From Punctularia strigosozonata HHB-11173 SS5 (taxonomy: Eukaryota; Basidiomycota; Agaricomycetes; Corticiales; Punctulariaceae), in NCBI RefSeq assembly GCF_000264995.1, contig NW_006767433.1, positions 3,413,521 through 3,477,520 on the forward strand: DNA of 64,000 bases. The letters are read 5' to 3'. The position numbers and the translations under genes were made by a program. The notes under the pieces were generated by a model. It did no database searches. It was not told the DNA's origin and saw only the letters and a list, made by a program, of their open reading frames with translations. Shown piece by piece: positions 47,116 through 58,113 of this stretch (position 1 is the first letter of the stretch; the number at the start of each line of letters is the position of its first letter).

Positions 47116-48994
47116 TAGCCATGGCGGACTTCAATTTGGTCGACGTCGCCGGATGGGAGTACGACCTGCATTCGGTCGGCGGTCTTGCCTGGCTTATCTC
47201 TGCGGTGGTGATGACGCTAATATCTTCTAGGTCTATTCTGCGTATCTTGGCCATTTTCAGCTCCATAACATCCCGTGGTGAGTATTGTAAATGTATAAAG
47301 ACCGCAACACCGCTTAAACCTATGTCAGGTATGAGCGGTCTTGGGGTCACCTTTTCGAATCGTTCGACGCTTTTCTCGGTTTCAACTGGCCCGTGGTGAT
47401 TGTCACCGACTCCGCAACTTGTAGAGGGCACGTCGTCACTCGCTTAGGATCAATAGGCGCTTTCGTGAAGATGATCAAGACAAGGTCGGTGTGCTAATTA
47501 ATGTGACAGAAACTTTGCAGGCTCAAGTCGTGGATACTATTAGATTCGGAGAAACCCTTCCAAACGTCAATAATATACTCCAAGTTGATCCATTCGAAAC
47601 GTCGCAACGACCGCTTCGACATGTCGCGGATATGGCCACGTATCGGAAACTGCACGCGACACTGCACGCAGCGACGCTGAACGCCTTGAAAGTGCGCGTC
47701 CGAAGCGGTGACCCAAAAGCTATCCGAGATCTTTGGGGAAAGCGAGACAAAACCTTTATGGCAATTGATTTCGAATGGTCCGAGCGAAACGCGGCTACTA
47801 TTCTCGAATGGGGATATGCCGCAATTCGTTGCGGCCACTTGGACGCGTTAGTCATCCTTATGTTCCGTGAAGACTCGCATGACGGAGCTGGATGTACAGT
47901 GTAGGGGTATGGCCTCCTTCGCCGGATCAGAACTACCGGTTTGTATCATGCGTTTGTTGACCGATCCAGGCTGAAGAAGGTACAGAAAAGGTCATTACAT
48001 CGTGGCAGAACATGCAGACAAGATTGTCAACAAACATTGCCCTACTCATCCGTGGGAGGTACGTCTACTGTTTACATTGTATACGAGCATGCTCCTCTTA
48101 TCGCAGATACGTAGTATGCGGTAAGCCCTAGACAAGCATGCATGCGATGCAGGTCGCCCTCAGATAAGCTTTCTAGTTTGGAGACAGCCAGGTTGTGCCA
48201 AAAGCAAACCTCCGAACTATTGTAGGCGCGCATATCAGGTATTGTATGTGACTAATGTGTGGCTATAGATCGCTCATATGATTACACAAATTGCAGCAGT
48301 CTGGCCAGTCCGGACTCCGATACGGTACCTAATACACTGGTCCTGGTTGGGCATGGGGTGCAAAATGACCTGCAACGTTTAGAGGAGATGAAGATTAGTG
48401 AGCCATCCAGTGGATCATCGCGGACCACGCAAAAACCACCTTTGATTTTCAGAACTTCCGCATAATATGCTGGTGATAGACACGTCGACCTTCGAACGCC
48501 AACTATTCGGAACGGCGCACCGTGCGCCCATGCAAGACGCCAAGACAGGCCAGCCTCGGATTCCGGGTTCAACACTATCGTTCGAGAACCTGCTCAGGTC
48601 GCTCCAGGTGGAACCTTCAAGGATGTGTGCGCTGCATAATGCCGGGAATGACGCCTTCATGTGCCTGGTAGCCATGCAGATGCTCCTCGATCCCGACGGC
48701 ACAAAACTGCCCACACCCCGCGTCATACAATCTTCGTTGAGGGCTTCTAGTCGGAGCCCCCTCCCCTCGCTGGGCATGGCCATCCCTTCTGTATCGGCAG
48801 CTTCCTACGGTGTCTATCTCACCCCGTCACCTTCGCATTCTCCCATGGACGGCAGCCCGAGAAACTCTTCTTACTTCACAGGACCAAGTGCTTCTGCAAG
48901 ACGAAAGAGTTGGGTGCCCGATGAACTAGGCACGCGACGCAATTCGGCGTATGACAAGTTGGAAACTGCGACTCGGAATTTGACATTGAAATAG
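47116..48994 (+). CDS. DEDD ribonuclease-H-fold protein, Gfd2/YDR514C-like
   Basis: A fungal protein with an RNase-H-like exonuclease fold; the family's exact substrate is unknown. The tentative first exon is MADFNLVDVAGWEYDLHS, then VYSAYLGHFQLHNIPW, YERSWGHLFESFDAFLGFN and WPVVIVTDSATCRGHVVTR. The core exons are ATYRKLHATLHAATLNALKV, AIRDLWGKRDKTFMAIDFEW (first D-x-E), then KGHYIVAEHADKIVNKH, LVLVGHGVQNDLQRLEEMKI (second D) and LVIDTSTFERQLFG. The last part has SFENLLRSLQVEPSRMCALH with NAGNDAFMCLVAMQMLLDP (H-x4-D). The D-E-D-H-D set is therefore present. The Ser-rich tail (SLRASSRSPLPSLGMAIP...) ends RNLTLK. At least seven exons. The N-terminal exons before 47500 could belong to a separate small gene, but frame and spacing suggest one gene. 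Confidence 0.75.
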
Positions 48995-49175
48995 CACAGA
49001 TGTATACATTTTGGTAGGCATTAGTTTCAGAATGATAGTTTTCGCATACCTACTTTCATCGTGCTTCGTTCGCACTCCGCTAGATGCCATGTCCAATGAC
49101 GATACAGTTTCGATTGTTAAACAGAATGCATATGAAACACCAGACAAGGAAGCCGACCACGCGAAAGAGCGAGCT

Positions 49176-51078
49176 CTAGGCCACGATATATTCCTCGGAT
49201 GATAGGATTGTGTCTTGCGAAAATGTTTCTTCTGCTCCGGTGCCTGCGTGATGGGCAGAAACGACTTGAACGCCAGCCATGCTTCCCTCCGCGACGAATG
49301 CAACCTTGACAGGGAAGAACGCATCTACATCGTCACCACCTACGCTAAATTCCAGAGAGCCCGAGCGTTCATCAGCAGTGACGAGCGGAATAGACCAATC
49401 GAGAGAATGCGTCGAGGCATTCAGGGTCCAGGTGCCGGAGTGCGAGGATACAGTCGGATAGGATCCGGCTCTGTGCAAGTCGTCATGTGGCGCCGAAGTC
49501 ATTGATGATCACAAAGCTTACGGTAGAGGTATGGAGATCAGAACATCATGAAGGGATAGAACATCGTTTTCCAGTTCATATTCAATGTTGACATCGCAGG
49601 TACCATCGTTCGACGGGGTGGGCCAACAGTTGACTGTGGGCTTATTCAACGCGCGATGCTGATGTGGGCTTGACCAGATGCTTACTTGACAATGGCACGA
49701 GGCTCTCGTCCCGACCGGTGTAGCGCCATCTGAGAACTTCTAGAGCTCTATTTACAGGGAACGACTTCGACGGATCTTTGAGGGCAATCGTTCGATCGGT
49801 TCCAGGTTCACCAAACTTCGCCACGTTGGGGTGCTGCTTGAATTGCAAGTCCGCTCCAAAATCAGTCGTAGCGGGGGCGAGAGTAAGCTTGATCTTCGCC
49901 CGCGACGCCTCAGCAACCGTCAAGTTCATATCACCCTTGAGCTCCAACGAGGTCAAGCCGCCCTCTCGCATGAGAGAGGCGGAGATTTGTTCTTTGATGG
50001 CGATGTGTATGCTACACAGAGGTCAGACAGTGTAGACACCGGCTAGAATCGAGGAACCGACCTGTCAGGAGTGACTGGCGGGATACTGCCGCGGTAACCT
50101 TTCGGGCGGGCAAGATCAGCTTGCGCGGAAGGAAGGGGGGTGCCTGGCGCAGAAGGCACCGGGCTTTCCGATTCATGAATTTCACCGCCTAACGCGTCCG
50201 CTAGCTGATCTTTCTTCTTCGCGCCGAGTTTCATACCACTGCCCTTGAAGGCAGGGGGGCGCAAGCTTGAAGGCGCGGGCGAAGAGTTCCGCGCAGGCGT
50301 GACCGTTTCGGGTACGTCGAATCGTTGTGGAACAGGGGAGTAGCCAGTAACACCGCCGCCCATGCCCATATAACTTCCTCCTCCCCCGCCTTGTGCACGA
50401 CGTTGCTGTTCGCGCCGCTGCATCTCCAGTTGTTTGGCGCGGCGCTTGAGTTCTTCCTTTGCCTCCGCCTCTTTGTTCTATCGACGGTTTCAGAGTGGCT
50501 TCGTAAGCAAGCAGAAGATAAATACCCTGGCGATAATCTCCTGGATCTTTTCCTCATGGCTCTCCATTTCAAGAATGCTTCGAACTTGCATGAGGTTGAC
50601 GCCCTCCTTGTATCCAAGGCTGACCACCTCATCAAAGGCTCCAAGTAGCTCGAAGCTGTTCTTCAAAATTTCCCGTTCATCAGCGCTTCTGCAGAGATCG
50701 GAGACGATGCGCGCGAATAAGTGCAGGGTGTCGATGTCTTGCAAGATATTGGATGCTTTGTTTGTAATCAAGACGATATAGAGATCCTCCAATGGTTGAT
50801 AAACATATCGAACGTCCGATGTTTCGACTGTTGTATGCTGTGTACCAATGGGGATGAGTTTCGGGAATGACGCAAGGAGCGATTCAATCCGCATCCGTGC
50901 CATGTCCCGGAATTGGCGCGAAATAACGGCTTCAATATGCTTCAGGAGTTGTTCGCTCATGAAGCAGAATATATAACGCACCTTTTCCACCTTTGGTGCA
51001 TATTGAGGCGGCGAGAACGACCTAATGACCAAGTTGTGTTCGTGTTGCACGCATCACACGCGAGGGTAAACTAACCAT
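49176..51078 (-). CDS. RET2: coatomer subunit delta (delta-COP)
   Basis: Medium-chain subunit of the COPI coat for Golgi-to-ER vesicles. Exons give [32 protein letters not shown], then SFPKLIPIGTQHTTVETSDV, RYVYQPLEDLYIVLITNKAS (longin/sigma-like domain) and FELLGAFDEVVSLGYKEGVN. A basic helix follows (KEELKRRAKQLEMQRREQQR), then a Gly/Ser/Pro linker and the mu-homology domain: SLELKGDMNLTVAEASRAKI, LKDPSKSFPVNRALEVLRW, NCWPTPSNDGTCDVNIEYEL and LFS-type end region SLDWSIPLVTADERSGSLEF. About 500 residues. The first coding exon is only the ATG at 51076-51078; a 54-base intron (gttagt ... cattag) follows. A second intron restores [10 protein letters not shown]. Confidence 0.94.
51022..51075 (-). 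other. intron directly after the delta-COP start codon
   Basis: ATG is followed by gttagt and 54 bases later cattag precedes GTCGTTCTCGCCGCC, giving [13 protein letters not shown] as in the family. No upstream ATG in frame with exon 2 exists, as a stop interrupts that frame within the intron. Confidence 0.8.
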
Positions 51079-51286
51079 AGCAGGTTTTGTGGGCGCAACG
51101 TTGACGTCTGATACGCGGGCAAAGTTCAGTCTTTAGGCTTCGTCGAGGGACCTGAGCGGGCGAGGGACGAAGTACAGACCTACGTGGAGGTGATCAGAAC
51201 GCGTTACTACATGCTGTGGCGAAGCGGCTACCGTCGATGGCTGTGTCTTCAGCCCCTTGACCGTGCACTCCGTCAGCGCCTGAACT

Positions 51287-51946
51287 ATGCCAACTCAACT
51301 GGTAGATCAGGATACTGTGCGCTAACCAATCTGCAAACTGATGCACTAGATAACAAGCTGCTCCTTTAGTTCCTTCGGCAGCTGGATGCTCTGTTCAAAC
51401 AGTCCGTGGAACACGGCACAGTATGGCTCACCCATAAGCGGCGTGAGTTGATATACAATGTCCCAAATGCATCCATCTCTGATCGCCGTCGTGCATAGTG
51501 AAGTATGATCTTGTTAATGCGCCCGATGTTCCGGAATATGCCAATGAATACCCGTGCCTTCTTCGGGCGTCTAACGGGAAGGACATCAAGTTCGAGACAC
51601 GAGTACGTGTATGGGTTCAGCGGCGTTTCCTTACATCTCACTGTCTGCCGTACCAATCCGATAGATAGAACCTGGCCAATTGCCTAGATTCCATGCAGCA
51701 TATGGCTCACTACTGAAGGCCTCGATGACCACTCTGCGCAAACGAGACAAGAAACGAGAGAAACAAAAGGCTGAAGAGTTGTTGAAGAAGAAGAAACGAT
51801 TGACAAACCCAATACCCATCGAAGGACCCAAGCGTGGTAACAATAGGAAGAAACGACAGCGTAGGATGAAAGCTGCCGCAAAGCAGGAGAACATGCGGAA
51901 GAAAGTAGAAGAGAGGGAGGAAGCAAAAAAGGCTCAGCGCGCGTAG
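51287..51946 (+). CDS. SRP14: signal recognition particle subunit SRP14
   Basis: Alu-domain subunit of the cytosolic signal recognition particle, which binds SRP RNA and slows elongation during targeting. Exon 1 is short (MPTQL), then FLRQLDALFKQSVEHGTVWL with THKR. The next exon is YDLVNAPDVPEYANEYPCLL with RASNGKDIKFETR. The last exon is FHAAYGSLLKASMTTLRKRD, KKREKQKAEELLKKKKRLTN and IPIEGPKRGNNRKKRQRRMK, ending EEREEAKKAQRA. The Y-G-x-L-L-K-x-x-M-T-x-L-R-K-R-D core is diagnostic. The basic tail is longer than in animals, as usual in fungi. Splicing of exon 1 (donor after CAACTG, acceptor cctttag) restores the conserved LF-x-Q-L-D-x-L-F. The start lies 209 bases from that of delta-COP, head to head. 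Confidence 0.92.
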
Positions 51947-52614
51947 CCGTTTTACTGTTTTCATGGACATATGGTCCCTGTCATGGTGAGTAACCTTCGT
52001 TTATTGTTGTGCGATGATTGATCTCAGGTAGCTGCCGATCAGTGTCGTAAGCTCTGTTGATCATATTCATCGGGGGAGCTCTTCCCGGGAATGTTCGCTG
52101 GTAACACTTTGATCAGACAAACACGCGCGGACTCTCTATCCAAACCATCCGGAAAGGGCCCGTTACCAACGGGTGCAGGGTGTATGGCCGTAGCTTCGCT
52201 GCAGTCTGATCGATGGACCCAGTCGGGTCCTCCTCGACTTTGTCGTATACCAAAGCCCTTCAAGATGGGCATTCAAGTTCCGAAGCAAGGTTGCTAGTGG
52301 CCCCGATAGCAAAATACCATAAACCAAATTCTCAGCCACGGGAGACTGAGATTGCAATTGTCAGACAACGATGACATTTAATCGGTCTTTCGCGCATTTC
52401 TGGGGGGCACCGGGTTTGCATACAGTGCTTACTCCTCACCATGCATTCCATGCAGTGCGTATGTGTGAGAAACCGATGAGACAGCGTTGGGAAGGATCGT
52501 GGAGCTGATGAGTAATGGCTGAAAGATGGACAAGACTTATATAGAACCCTCTTGCGGAACCGATCTTGTCACTGCACATCTACATCGAGTACGCCCTCGA
52601 GACGCCTGTCGAAA
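51947..52614. other. spacer, no gene seen
   Basis: About 670 bases between SRP14 and the DsbA-like gene. Open frames (for example 52039-52272 on minus) have no family resemblance. The promoter of the next gene lies at its right end. Confidence 0.45.
52538..52544 (+). promoter_or_regulatory. TATA-like element of the DsbA-like gene
   Basis: TATATAG lies 71 bases upstream of the start codon at 52615. Confidence 0.5.
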
Positions 52615-53380
52615 ATGAACGCCGCGACGAGAGCAATAAAGATTGATATCATATCTGACACGGTCTGCCCGTTTTGCTTCCTTGGGAAACGCAAGCTTGA
52701 GAAGGCTATCGCGGCATATCGAACGACGGATGACAAGCGTCCTATTTCGGTGGGGGATCTAAACAACCACGGTCACTACAAGATGCTAACATACTTGAAC
52801 TATCGACACAGATACGATGGCACCCATACAATCTCGATCCCACGTTGACAAAGTCGATTAATAAGCGGGAGATGTACGCTGCGAAGTTTGGACCCCAGCG
52901 TGCGGAAGGCATAATCAACATGATGACCCAGAGAGGGAAGGAAGAAGGCATCAACTTCTCTTACGGGGGCATGCGTGGACCTACGTTGGACTCGCATCGC
53001 TTGATCGACCTAGCCTACGACGAAGGCGGAGAGTCTCTGCAGAACACCGTTGTGGAAAGCCTGTTCAAGGCATACTTCGAGGAAGAATTGGATATCGCCG
53101 ATCTGCAGGTGCTGGCTGACCGTGCCGCAGCGTGCGGTATGGATGCCGGCAAGGTAAAGACATTCCTGGAGTCGAGCGAACGAAGGGACAAGATCCAGAA
53201 GGAAATCGCCGCTGCAAGTCGGCGAGGAATTCAGGGTGTTCCACACTTCACCTTCAACGACAGGCACGAGTTGCACCCTTCTTCCTTGGTGATCGCTTGA
53301 TTGATTGTTTCTGTAGTCGCGAAATCTCGGGTGCTCAGGATCCTGAGACGTTCTTGCACGTCTTACGAGTGGAATGCTGA
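52615..53380 (+). CDS. DsbA-family thioredoxin-fold oxidoreductase (FrnE type)
   Basis: A cytosolic DsbA/FrnE-like protein of about 220 residues, perhaps a disulfide isomerase or glutathione-transferase relative. It begins MNAATRAIKIDIISDTVCPF with the active site CPFCFLGKRKLEKAI (C-P-x-C). The intron after RPIS restores IRWHPYNLDPTLTKSINKR. The helical insertion domain follows (YAAKFGPQRAEGIINMMTQR, SHRLIDLAYDEGGESLQN, LFKAYFEEELDIADLQVL, AACGMDAGKVKTFLESS), then the cis-proline strand GIQGVPHFTFND. A 53-base intron with a GC donor then joins to SREISGAQDPETFLHVLRVE and the stop. Both cysteines of the C-x-x-C motif are present, so it is probably redox-active. An alternative reading that stops at 53300 would drop the conserved terminal helix. 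Confidence 0.9.
53264..53316 (+). other. probable GC-AG intron in the DsbA-like gene
   Basis: AACGACAG is followed by gcacga and 53 bases later ttctgtag precedes TCGCGAAATCTCGG, giving FTFNDSREISGAQDPETF. The only GT donor nearby would leave an intron of 28 bases, too short. Confidence 0.6.
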
Positions 53381-53819
53381 GAACACCTATCTACAAATCC
53401 AATACGAACGGTCTGCGGGAGATATATAGGTTGGATTTCTGTCATACCGTGACATTGCCTGCGAGATGTTGTTGATGAACTATGGTACAAGTCGACGAGC
53501 GGTCCGCCTGTTCGTCAATCTATGAAGTTCGATAGTATTGCCCGAAGCCTTGTATGAGAGGGCCAAGCGTGACGTGTCCAAGACAGGATCGATTGGTATG
53601 CCTACCTCAAGTTCATACATCATACCGGTAAATTCGTCCGGCAACTTCGGATAACGCAACCTACAATTTACTGCTAGTACATTATGAAAGACGTTTCATT
53701 TCGGTCAATAAGTGCCTGCAGCTCACGACCTGCCAAACTTATCAAGAGCTGGACGGCCTGTCGGAATCTGTATAACCTAGGTCATTGCATTGCCATACGC
53801 GCACTGCGCTTAATCACTC
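53381..53819. other. convergent 3' region, no gene seen
   Basis: Spacer between the stop codons of the DsbA-like (+) and aldo-keto reductase (-) genes. Nothing recognised. Confidence 0.5.
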
Positions 53820-55106
53820 ACAACAGGGGTTGGCTTATTCTCCAGGATAGCGTCGATCTTATCCAGGACCTCCGGAGTTAACTTGGGCAGCACGTCCAGG
53901 GCCTTGAGGTTGTCCAGGACCTGCTCGGGCTTGGTAGCGCCCAAAATGACAGTCGACGTGTTTGGATTTATGGCGACCCAGGCGAGGGCCAGGTGCGCAA
54001 CCTTGCAGTTGAGCTCTATAAGGCCAGAAAACAGTCATCCCTGACGTCGATGATAGACATGGCTCTACCGACCGTTTTCCGCCAAAGCCGTCAACTTCTT
54101 AACCTTTTCAATTTTAGCTCGACCCTCTTCGGCATTGAACGAGTCCAGGGTTTGCTTGAAGAAGTCGGCGTGCGTAGCGAAGCGGGATCCCTCCGGAATT
54201 CCGTCGTTGTACTGTGGGCAGAGTCGTCAATGGGTGTAACCGCAGTCAATGCCATGATATTCTTGCCTTTCCGGTTAGCACACCGCTTGCAAGAGCACTC
54301 CATACTGTAGTACCGATGTTGTACTTCTTGTAGAGAGGAGCATACTCCTTTTCGGGCCGCTCGCGATGAAGCATGTGGTGTTGGCACTGCTCCGCAATCG
54401 GTGCAATGAGGCCGTACTTGTCAGCGACATCTGCACAGAAGATGAGTAAGAGGGTTGCGGCAGGTGATCATCCATACGTACGGTAAGCTTCCTCAATCTC
54501 CATGGCACTCCATTCGGAGGTCGCCCAGTAGAACGCCCAGCCTTGATTAATCACCCAATTGAACGCCCGTACGATTTCTTCCATTGGGACAGTGTTGTCC
54601 GGGCGGTGCGCAAAGATGACATCAACGTAGTCCAGCTGAAGACGTTCCAACGACGCCTTCGTGCCTTCGATGATGTGTTTTCTGGACAGGCCCTTGTCGT
54701 TGGGACCCTGGGCGGTACCAAAGAAGATCTTCGTGGTGATTATGAGGTCCGAGCGTTTCCATCCGAGCTCCTTGATCACGCGCCCCATCTCAATTTCGGA
54801 CTGGCCGGCGGCGTAGCCCTCCGCGGTATCGAACATGTTAATTCCGTTTTCGAACGCGACTTTCATGATATCCTTGGGACTGTAAGATCGACGATCGGCA
54901 TGGGCATAGATGTCCACTCACTTTGACCGGGTCGCCCTTGACCGTACCGCCCAGGGTCAACCATCCGCCCAGGGAGAACAGCGGGCTGCATTGTGGCTTC
55001 AGTCGAATGTCCGCCAGTAGTCATTAGAGCGAGAGCCATACACTCGGAGGCCAGAGGCTCCCAACTGCCTGAAAGGCATACCCTTCGTGTCGTACTTGGC
55101 GGACAT
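53820..55106 (-). CDS. aldo-keto reductase of the Kv-channel beta-subunit (AKR6) type
   Basis: An NADPH-dependent aldehyde/ketone reductase of about 345 residues. Minus-strand exons give [20 protein letters not shown] and [21 protein letters not shown]. They continue [20 protein letters not shown] and [20 protein letters not shown], then [40 protein letters not shown] and [20 protein letters not shown]. The catalytic tetrad is visible: Asp and Tyr in DTAEGY, Lys in TTKIFF, His in FAHRPD. The C-terminal half has [40 protein letters not shown] and [20 protein letters not shown], ending NKPTPVVSD. About seven exons. The strong GWLTLGG and [12 protein letters not shown] motifs place it with fungal Kv-beta-like reductases. 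The physiological substrate is unknown. Confidence 0.93.
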
Positions 55107-55787
55107 AGTGTTCAGCAAGCGAGCGTATGTGGTGAGCGTGCACTGGGACAACGCTTTCTTAAGAACGAGATGTTGGGCTTCGCACTAGACGGAGCTCCGG
55201 CGTTGCATGTTTATCTAGGATTGGATGACGTCGCTCGATCGATAGTCAGCAGCCAGAATACTGGTCTGAGTAATCACACTGCGCGCGTCCTTCACGAATC
55301 CATCGCGCTGCGGGAGCGGGCTTTCAGTGGGAAGGAAAGCCTTGTTTTGATATTTAGAATGCCGTCAAGCCGATTCAGCACGCTCTACTGACAGAAATAG
55401 TCGGTCATGGAACGCAACGGATTTCTTAATCCAGCGGGTCCGTAGTATCTAAGTCGGAGCAGAGCACTCCTACGGCTTCGACGCGACGACCGACTCCCGT
55501 CGGCGTGTGAGGGCGATGTGCCATCGTCCGGGTATGCACAACGCGAGGCTCGAGCAACTGCGTGGCCGGAACTGCTCAGTCGACAATGCAGGGAAGCCAG
55601 CGTAAGACCGTATTCACATTGACGGCATGCATGTGGTACTTTTGCCGACTTTTGCCGACTTCTACCTGGGGAAGAAGCCCTGCCGCACGGGATATCGGGT
55701 GCACTGCACTGTGTAGGCTGACTTCATCTAGAATCGATTTATCGAGACACTGCATAGCTAACATTTGTGACCTCACGGATTAGCGGT
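55107..55787. other. spacer with a short tandem duplication
   Basis: No gene seen. A 10-base unit (acttttgccg) is duplicated in tandem at 55638-55657. The rest is unremarkable. Confidence 0.5.
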
Positions 55788-56821
55788 TCAGCGGTCGCCC
55801 TGAGTCAGGCTCGTTAAGTACTGTTCCATGCCTTCCCCCTCGAGCTTCCAAGTCGGCCGTGAAATCCTATAGTGAACGTCGGGGGTATGGCAAGACGATG
55901 TACATGGCAAGAGCGTACCTGAACGGATCTCCCAAGCGAGCATAGGAAATGTCCCCAAGCCTCGACACTGGTTGTAATTTCGCAGGATCGACCAAGCCTT
56001 TTTCGTTAAGCACGTCTTGCCGTACGTGAATACACTTGACAAGGCCCAAAATAAGGTTGCAAGTTGTCTGTCCGGATTCTGGGTGAACTATCTCGACATT
56101 TTGAAACAACTGCGCGACGGCTCGTGAGTAATTCAAGATGATCATGTCAGCGAAGCGGGCAACTCACCTCGCATTCCATGCTGAACGCGCTCTCTCGTAC
56201 TCGTGCCGGTTTAACGTGCACACTCGGCTCCTTCGTTAAGCCGCTCAGCGGCCATTCGCTCACCGTCTCCGGGGCCTCGACCGAGGAGACGTTCGCGTTT
56301 TCGACGAATGGCTCGCTGATGATGTTTACTGTGAAGCCCTTGGTTGCCGCAATGTTACGCGCTGTATCCTTCGCTTTCCCTGGACCTGCTTTGGCGATGG
56401 ATACCGAGATAACAGGCGGATAGTGGGTCACCATGTTGAACCAGCTTGAAATCCCGCCTCAGTGGATGCGTTCGGTACTTGGCCGAGATGCACGAACCTG
56501 AACGGTGCCAGGTTCTCTACACCGTCTTCGGATATCGAGGACACGAAGGCAATCGGACGTGGAATGATCCCACTGATCATCAATTGGTACACCTTCCTGG
56601 TAGGCGTTCATGAGCATTTGACAACGCGTGCGGCGAGGCGTAAAGGGGAGGGCATACGGAACCTCCTCCACGGCAGGATCAACGGTCTTCCATCCGTGCT
56701 TCTCGCCTTCGAGCCATTCGCTGCCCCGAGCTGTCTCCGATACCTTTTGACCCAAAGACCAGTTGGGATTCGGAGGCTCGGTATATTTCGAGACGAAAGC
56801 CGCGTCGAATGGTGCGGTCAT
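55788..56821 (-). CDS. flavin-reductase-like (DIM6/NTAB) FMN-binding protein
   Basis: A flavoprotein of the Flavin_Reduct family of about 275 residues, which usually binds FMN and reduces flavin or acts as a small oxygenase component. It begins MTAPFDAAFVSKYTEPPNPN and has WKTVDPAVEEVPYALPFTP. After an intron comes the FMN-binding core LISGIIPRPIAFVSSISEDG, VENLAPFRFFNM-type region ending NMVTHYPPVISVSIAK, then KAKDTARNIAATKGFTVNII. It continues EAPETVSEWPLSGLTKEPSV, ESAFSMECE, HPESGQTTCNLILGLVKCIH and LGDISYARLGDPFR, ending EQYLTSLTQGDR. The PRPIAFVSS and N-L-A-P-F-R-x-F motifs fit the family, and the T-x-N-I-I strand is present. About five exons; the exon joins around FRF/WFNM are slightly uncertain. 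Substrate unknown. Confidence 0.85.
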
Positions 56822-57168
56822 CGATATCCCTTGGGAACCGGTGGATGTTGAAGACGCAGGGTCAATTGATGTTGAGCGGGGGTTTCGCTGATACTACCAC
56901 CCGATAAGTAGGAAAAGCGAATGACGGACGGGACGCCGGTGCTCGTGGAAGGTAGCAATCCATATAAGTGCTGATCATGCTGATCCATAATAAGATACTG
57001 CTTCGTCGATAGCTGACAATTGCGCTTGCAGCGGAGGCCGGAACGACAACCCCATATGGAGCTCGCTTTTTACACAGCCCCTTGGGATAAACCAACCCGA
57101 CTTCTCAAGCAAGGTCTGCTAAAGTTTGATCTCAAGAACTTCTACACGATAGTTTCCTTCGAGCGTAG

Positions 57169-57252
57169 GCCTTGCGAGCCATGCATGAGTATCAGGAGAG
57201 CGGTAAGGCCATCGGCAAGGTGACCTTCGACATCCCCGATATCATTGAATAG
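57169..57252 (+). pseudogene. detached terminal exon of a zinc-less alcohol dehydrogenase
   Basis: After an acceptor-like cgtag, 27 codons read ALRAMHEYQESGKAIGKVTF then DIPDIIE and a stop. This is the standard C-terminal end of MDR-type quinone oxidoreductases/zinc-less alcohol dehydrogenases (H-x-x-x-x-S-G-K-A-I-G-K-V). No upstream exon of such a gene exists on this strand, so it cannot be translated as a full enzyme. The related full gene lies on the opposite strand at 58203-59392 and lacks exactly this part. See the findings. Confidence 0.62.
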
Positions 57253-57274
57253 CATGGTTGCTACCGTGGAGTCG

Positions 57275-57321
57275 CCATACTATATGAGATCGTCTCTTCG
57301 GCCAGATGGTCGAATCGGCCA
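57275..57321 (+). repeat. inverted repeat, left arm
   Basis: 47 bases starting ccatactatatgagatc; 43 of 47 match the reverse complement of 58067-58113 (four substitutions, no gaps). It begins 22 bases after the stop codon of the detached exon. Confidence 0.85.
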
Positions 57322-58066
57322 GTCACTGACACGTCACATCTCCGCGCTGATGTCCCATCAGAAACTTTGGTACTCCGCTCGGGGTGGCCGACTCGTCCTC
57401 GACAGACGATTTTTCGTACGATGTCTGAAGCTCACGTTCTATTATGAAGGATGTAAGCTACAGTAACAGCAACAATTTACAGCTAGCCGTGAGTAAGAAC
57501 ATAATCTGAATGAGTATCGTGGTGATTAAGAGTCAAGGTCGTCAACAAGCATGTTTGAATCAGAACTCCCCGGGCAATCATGCGAGGCTTCATCAGATGT
57601 TGGGTCGAGAGATGTCAGATGCGATGTGGAATCGGGGCAGGCTCTTTGCGCAGAGCGTCGGGAAGACTTGAAAAGGCCTGCAAACCGGTTGAGCTTGCTC
57701 TCGAACAGCGAGTCTGTCGTACTTTGATGCTGTCGTCCAATTCGGATAGTGTGTGCTCCGCTGCGTTTCTGGGTTCGATCTGCACCCATTGGCAGAGCAA
57801 TACTACTGACATGAAAATGAGTGAATACTTGTCTGTCGTCGCGTTGCCTGACGCGTTGCGACGCGTTCAGTGTTTGAACTCCGGCCGGCTGTCATCCGGC
57901 ATTGTCGGCACCACATCACACAGCGTGACTCGACCGACATTGTCTACCTCAACTTTGAGCAGTGTAACTCGCTCTATTATGCTCTCAAAACAATTGAAAA
58001 CACAGTATATTGGGACAGTCAAAGAATGAAGTCGAACTGTGCCGTGGAACGTGAGATATAGCAGGG

Positions 58067-58113
58067 TGGCCGATTCGACGATGTGGCCGAAGTGATGATC
58101 TCATATAGTATGG
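58067..58113 (-). repeat. inverted repeat, right arm
   Basis: Reverse complement begins ccatactatatgagatc and matches the left arm at 43 of 47 bases. It lies 89 bases downstream of the stop codon of the minus-strand alcohol dehydrogenase. Confidence 0.85.

Noticed and set aside
55638-55660. duplicated 10-base unit as a possible target-site duplication
   Set aside because: The copies are directly adjacent with nothing between them, so it is a simple tandem duplication, not the mark of an inserted element.
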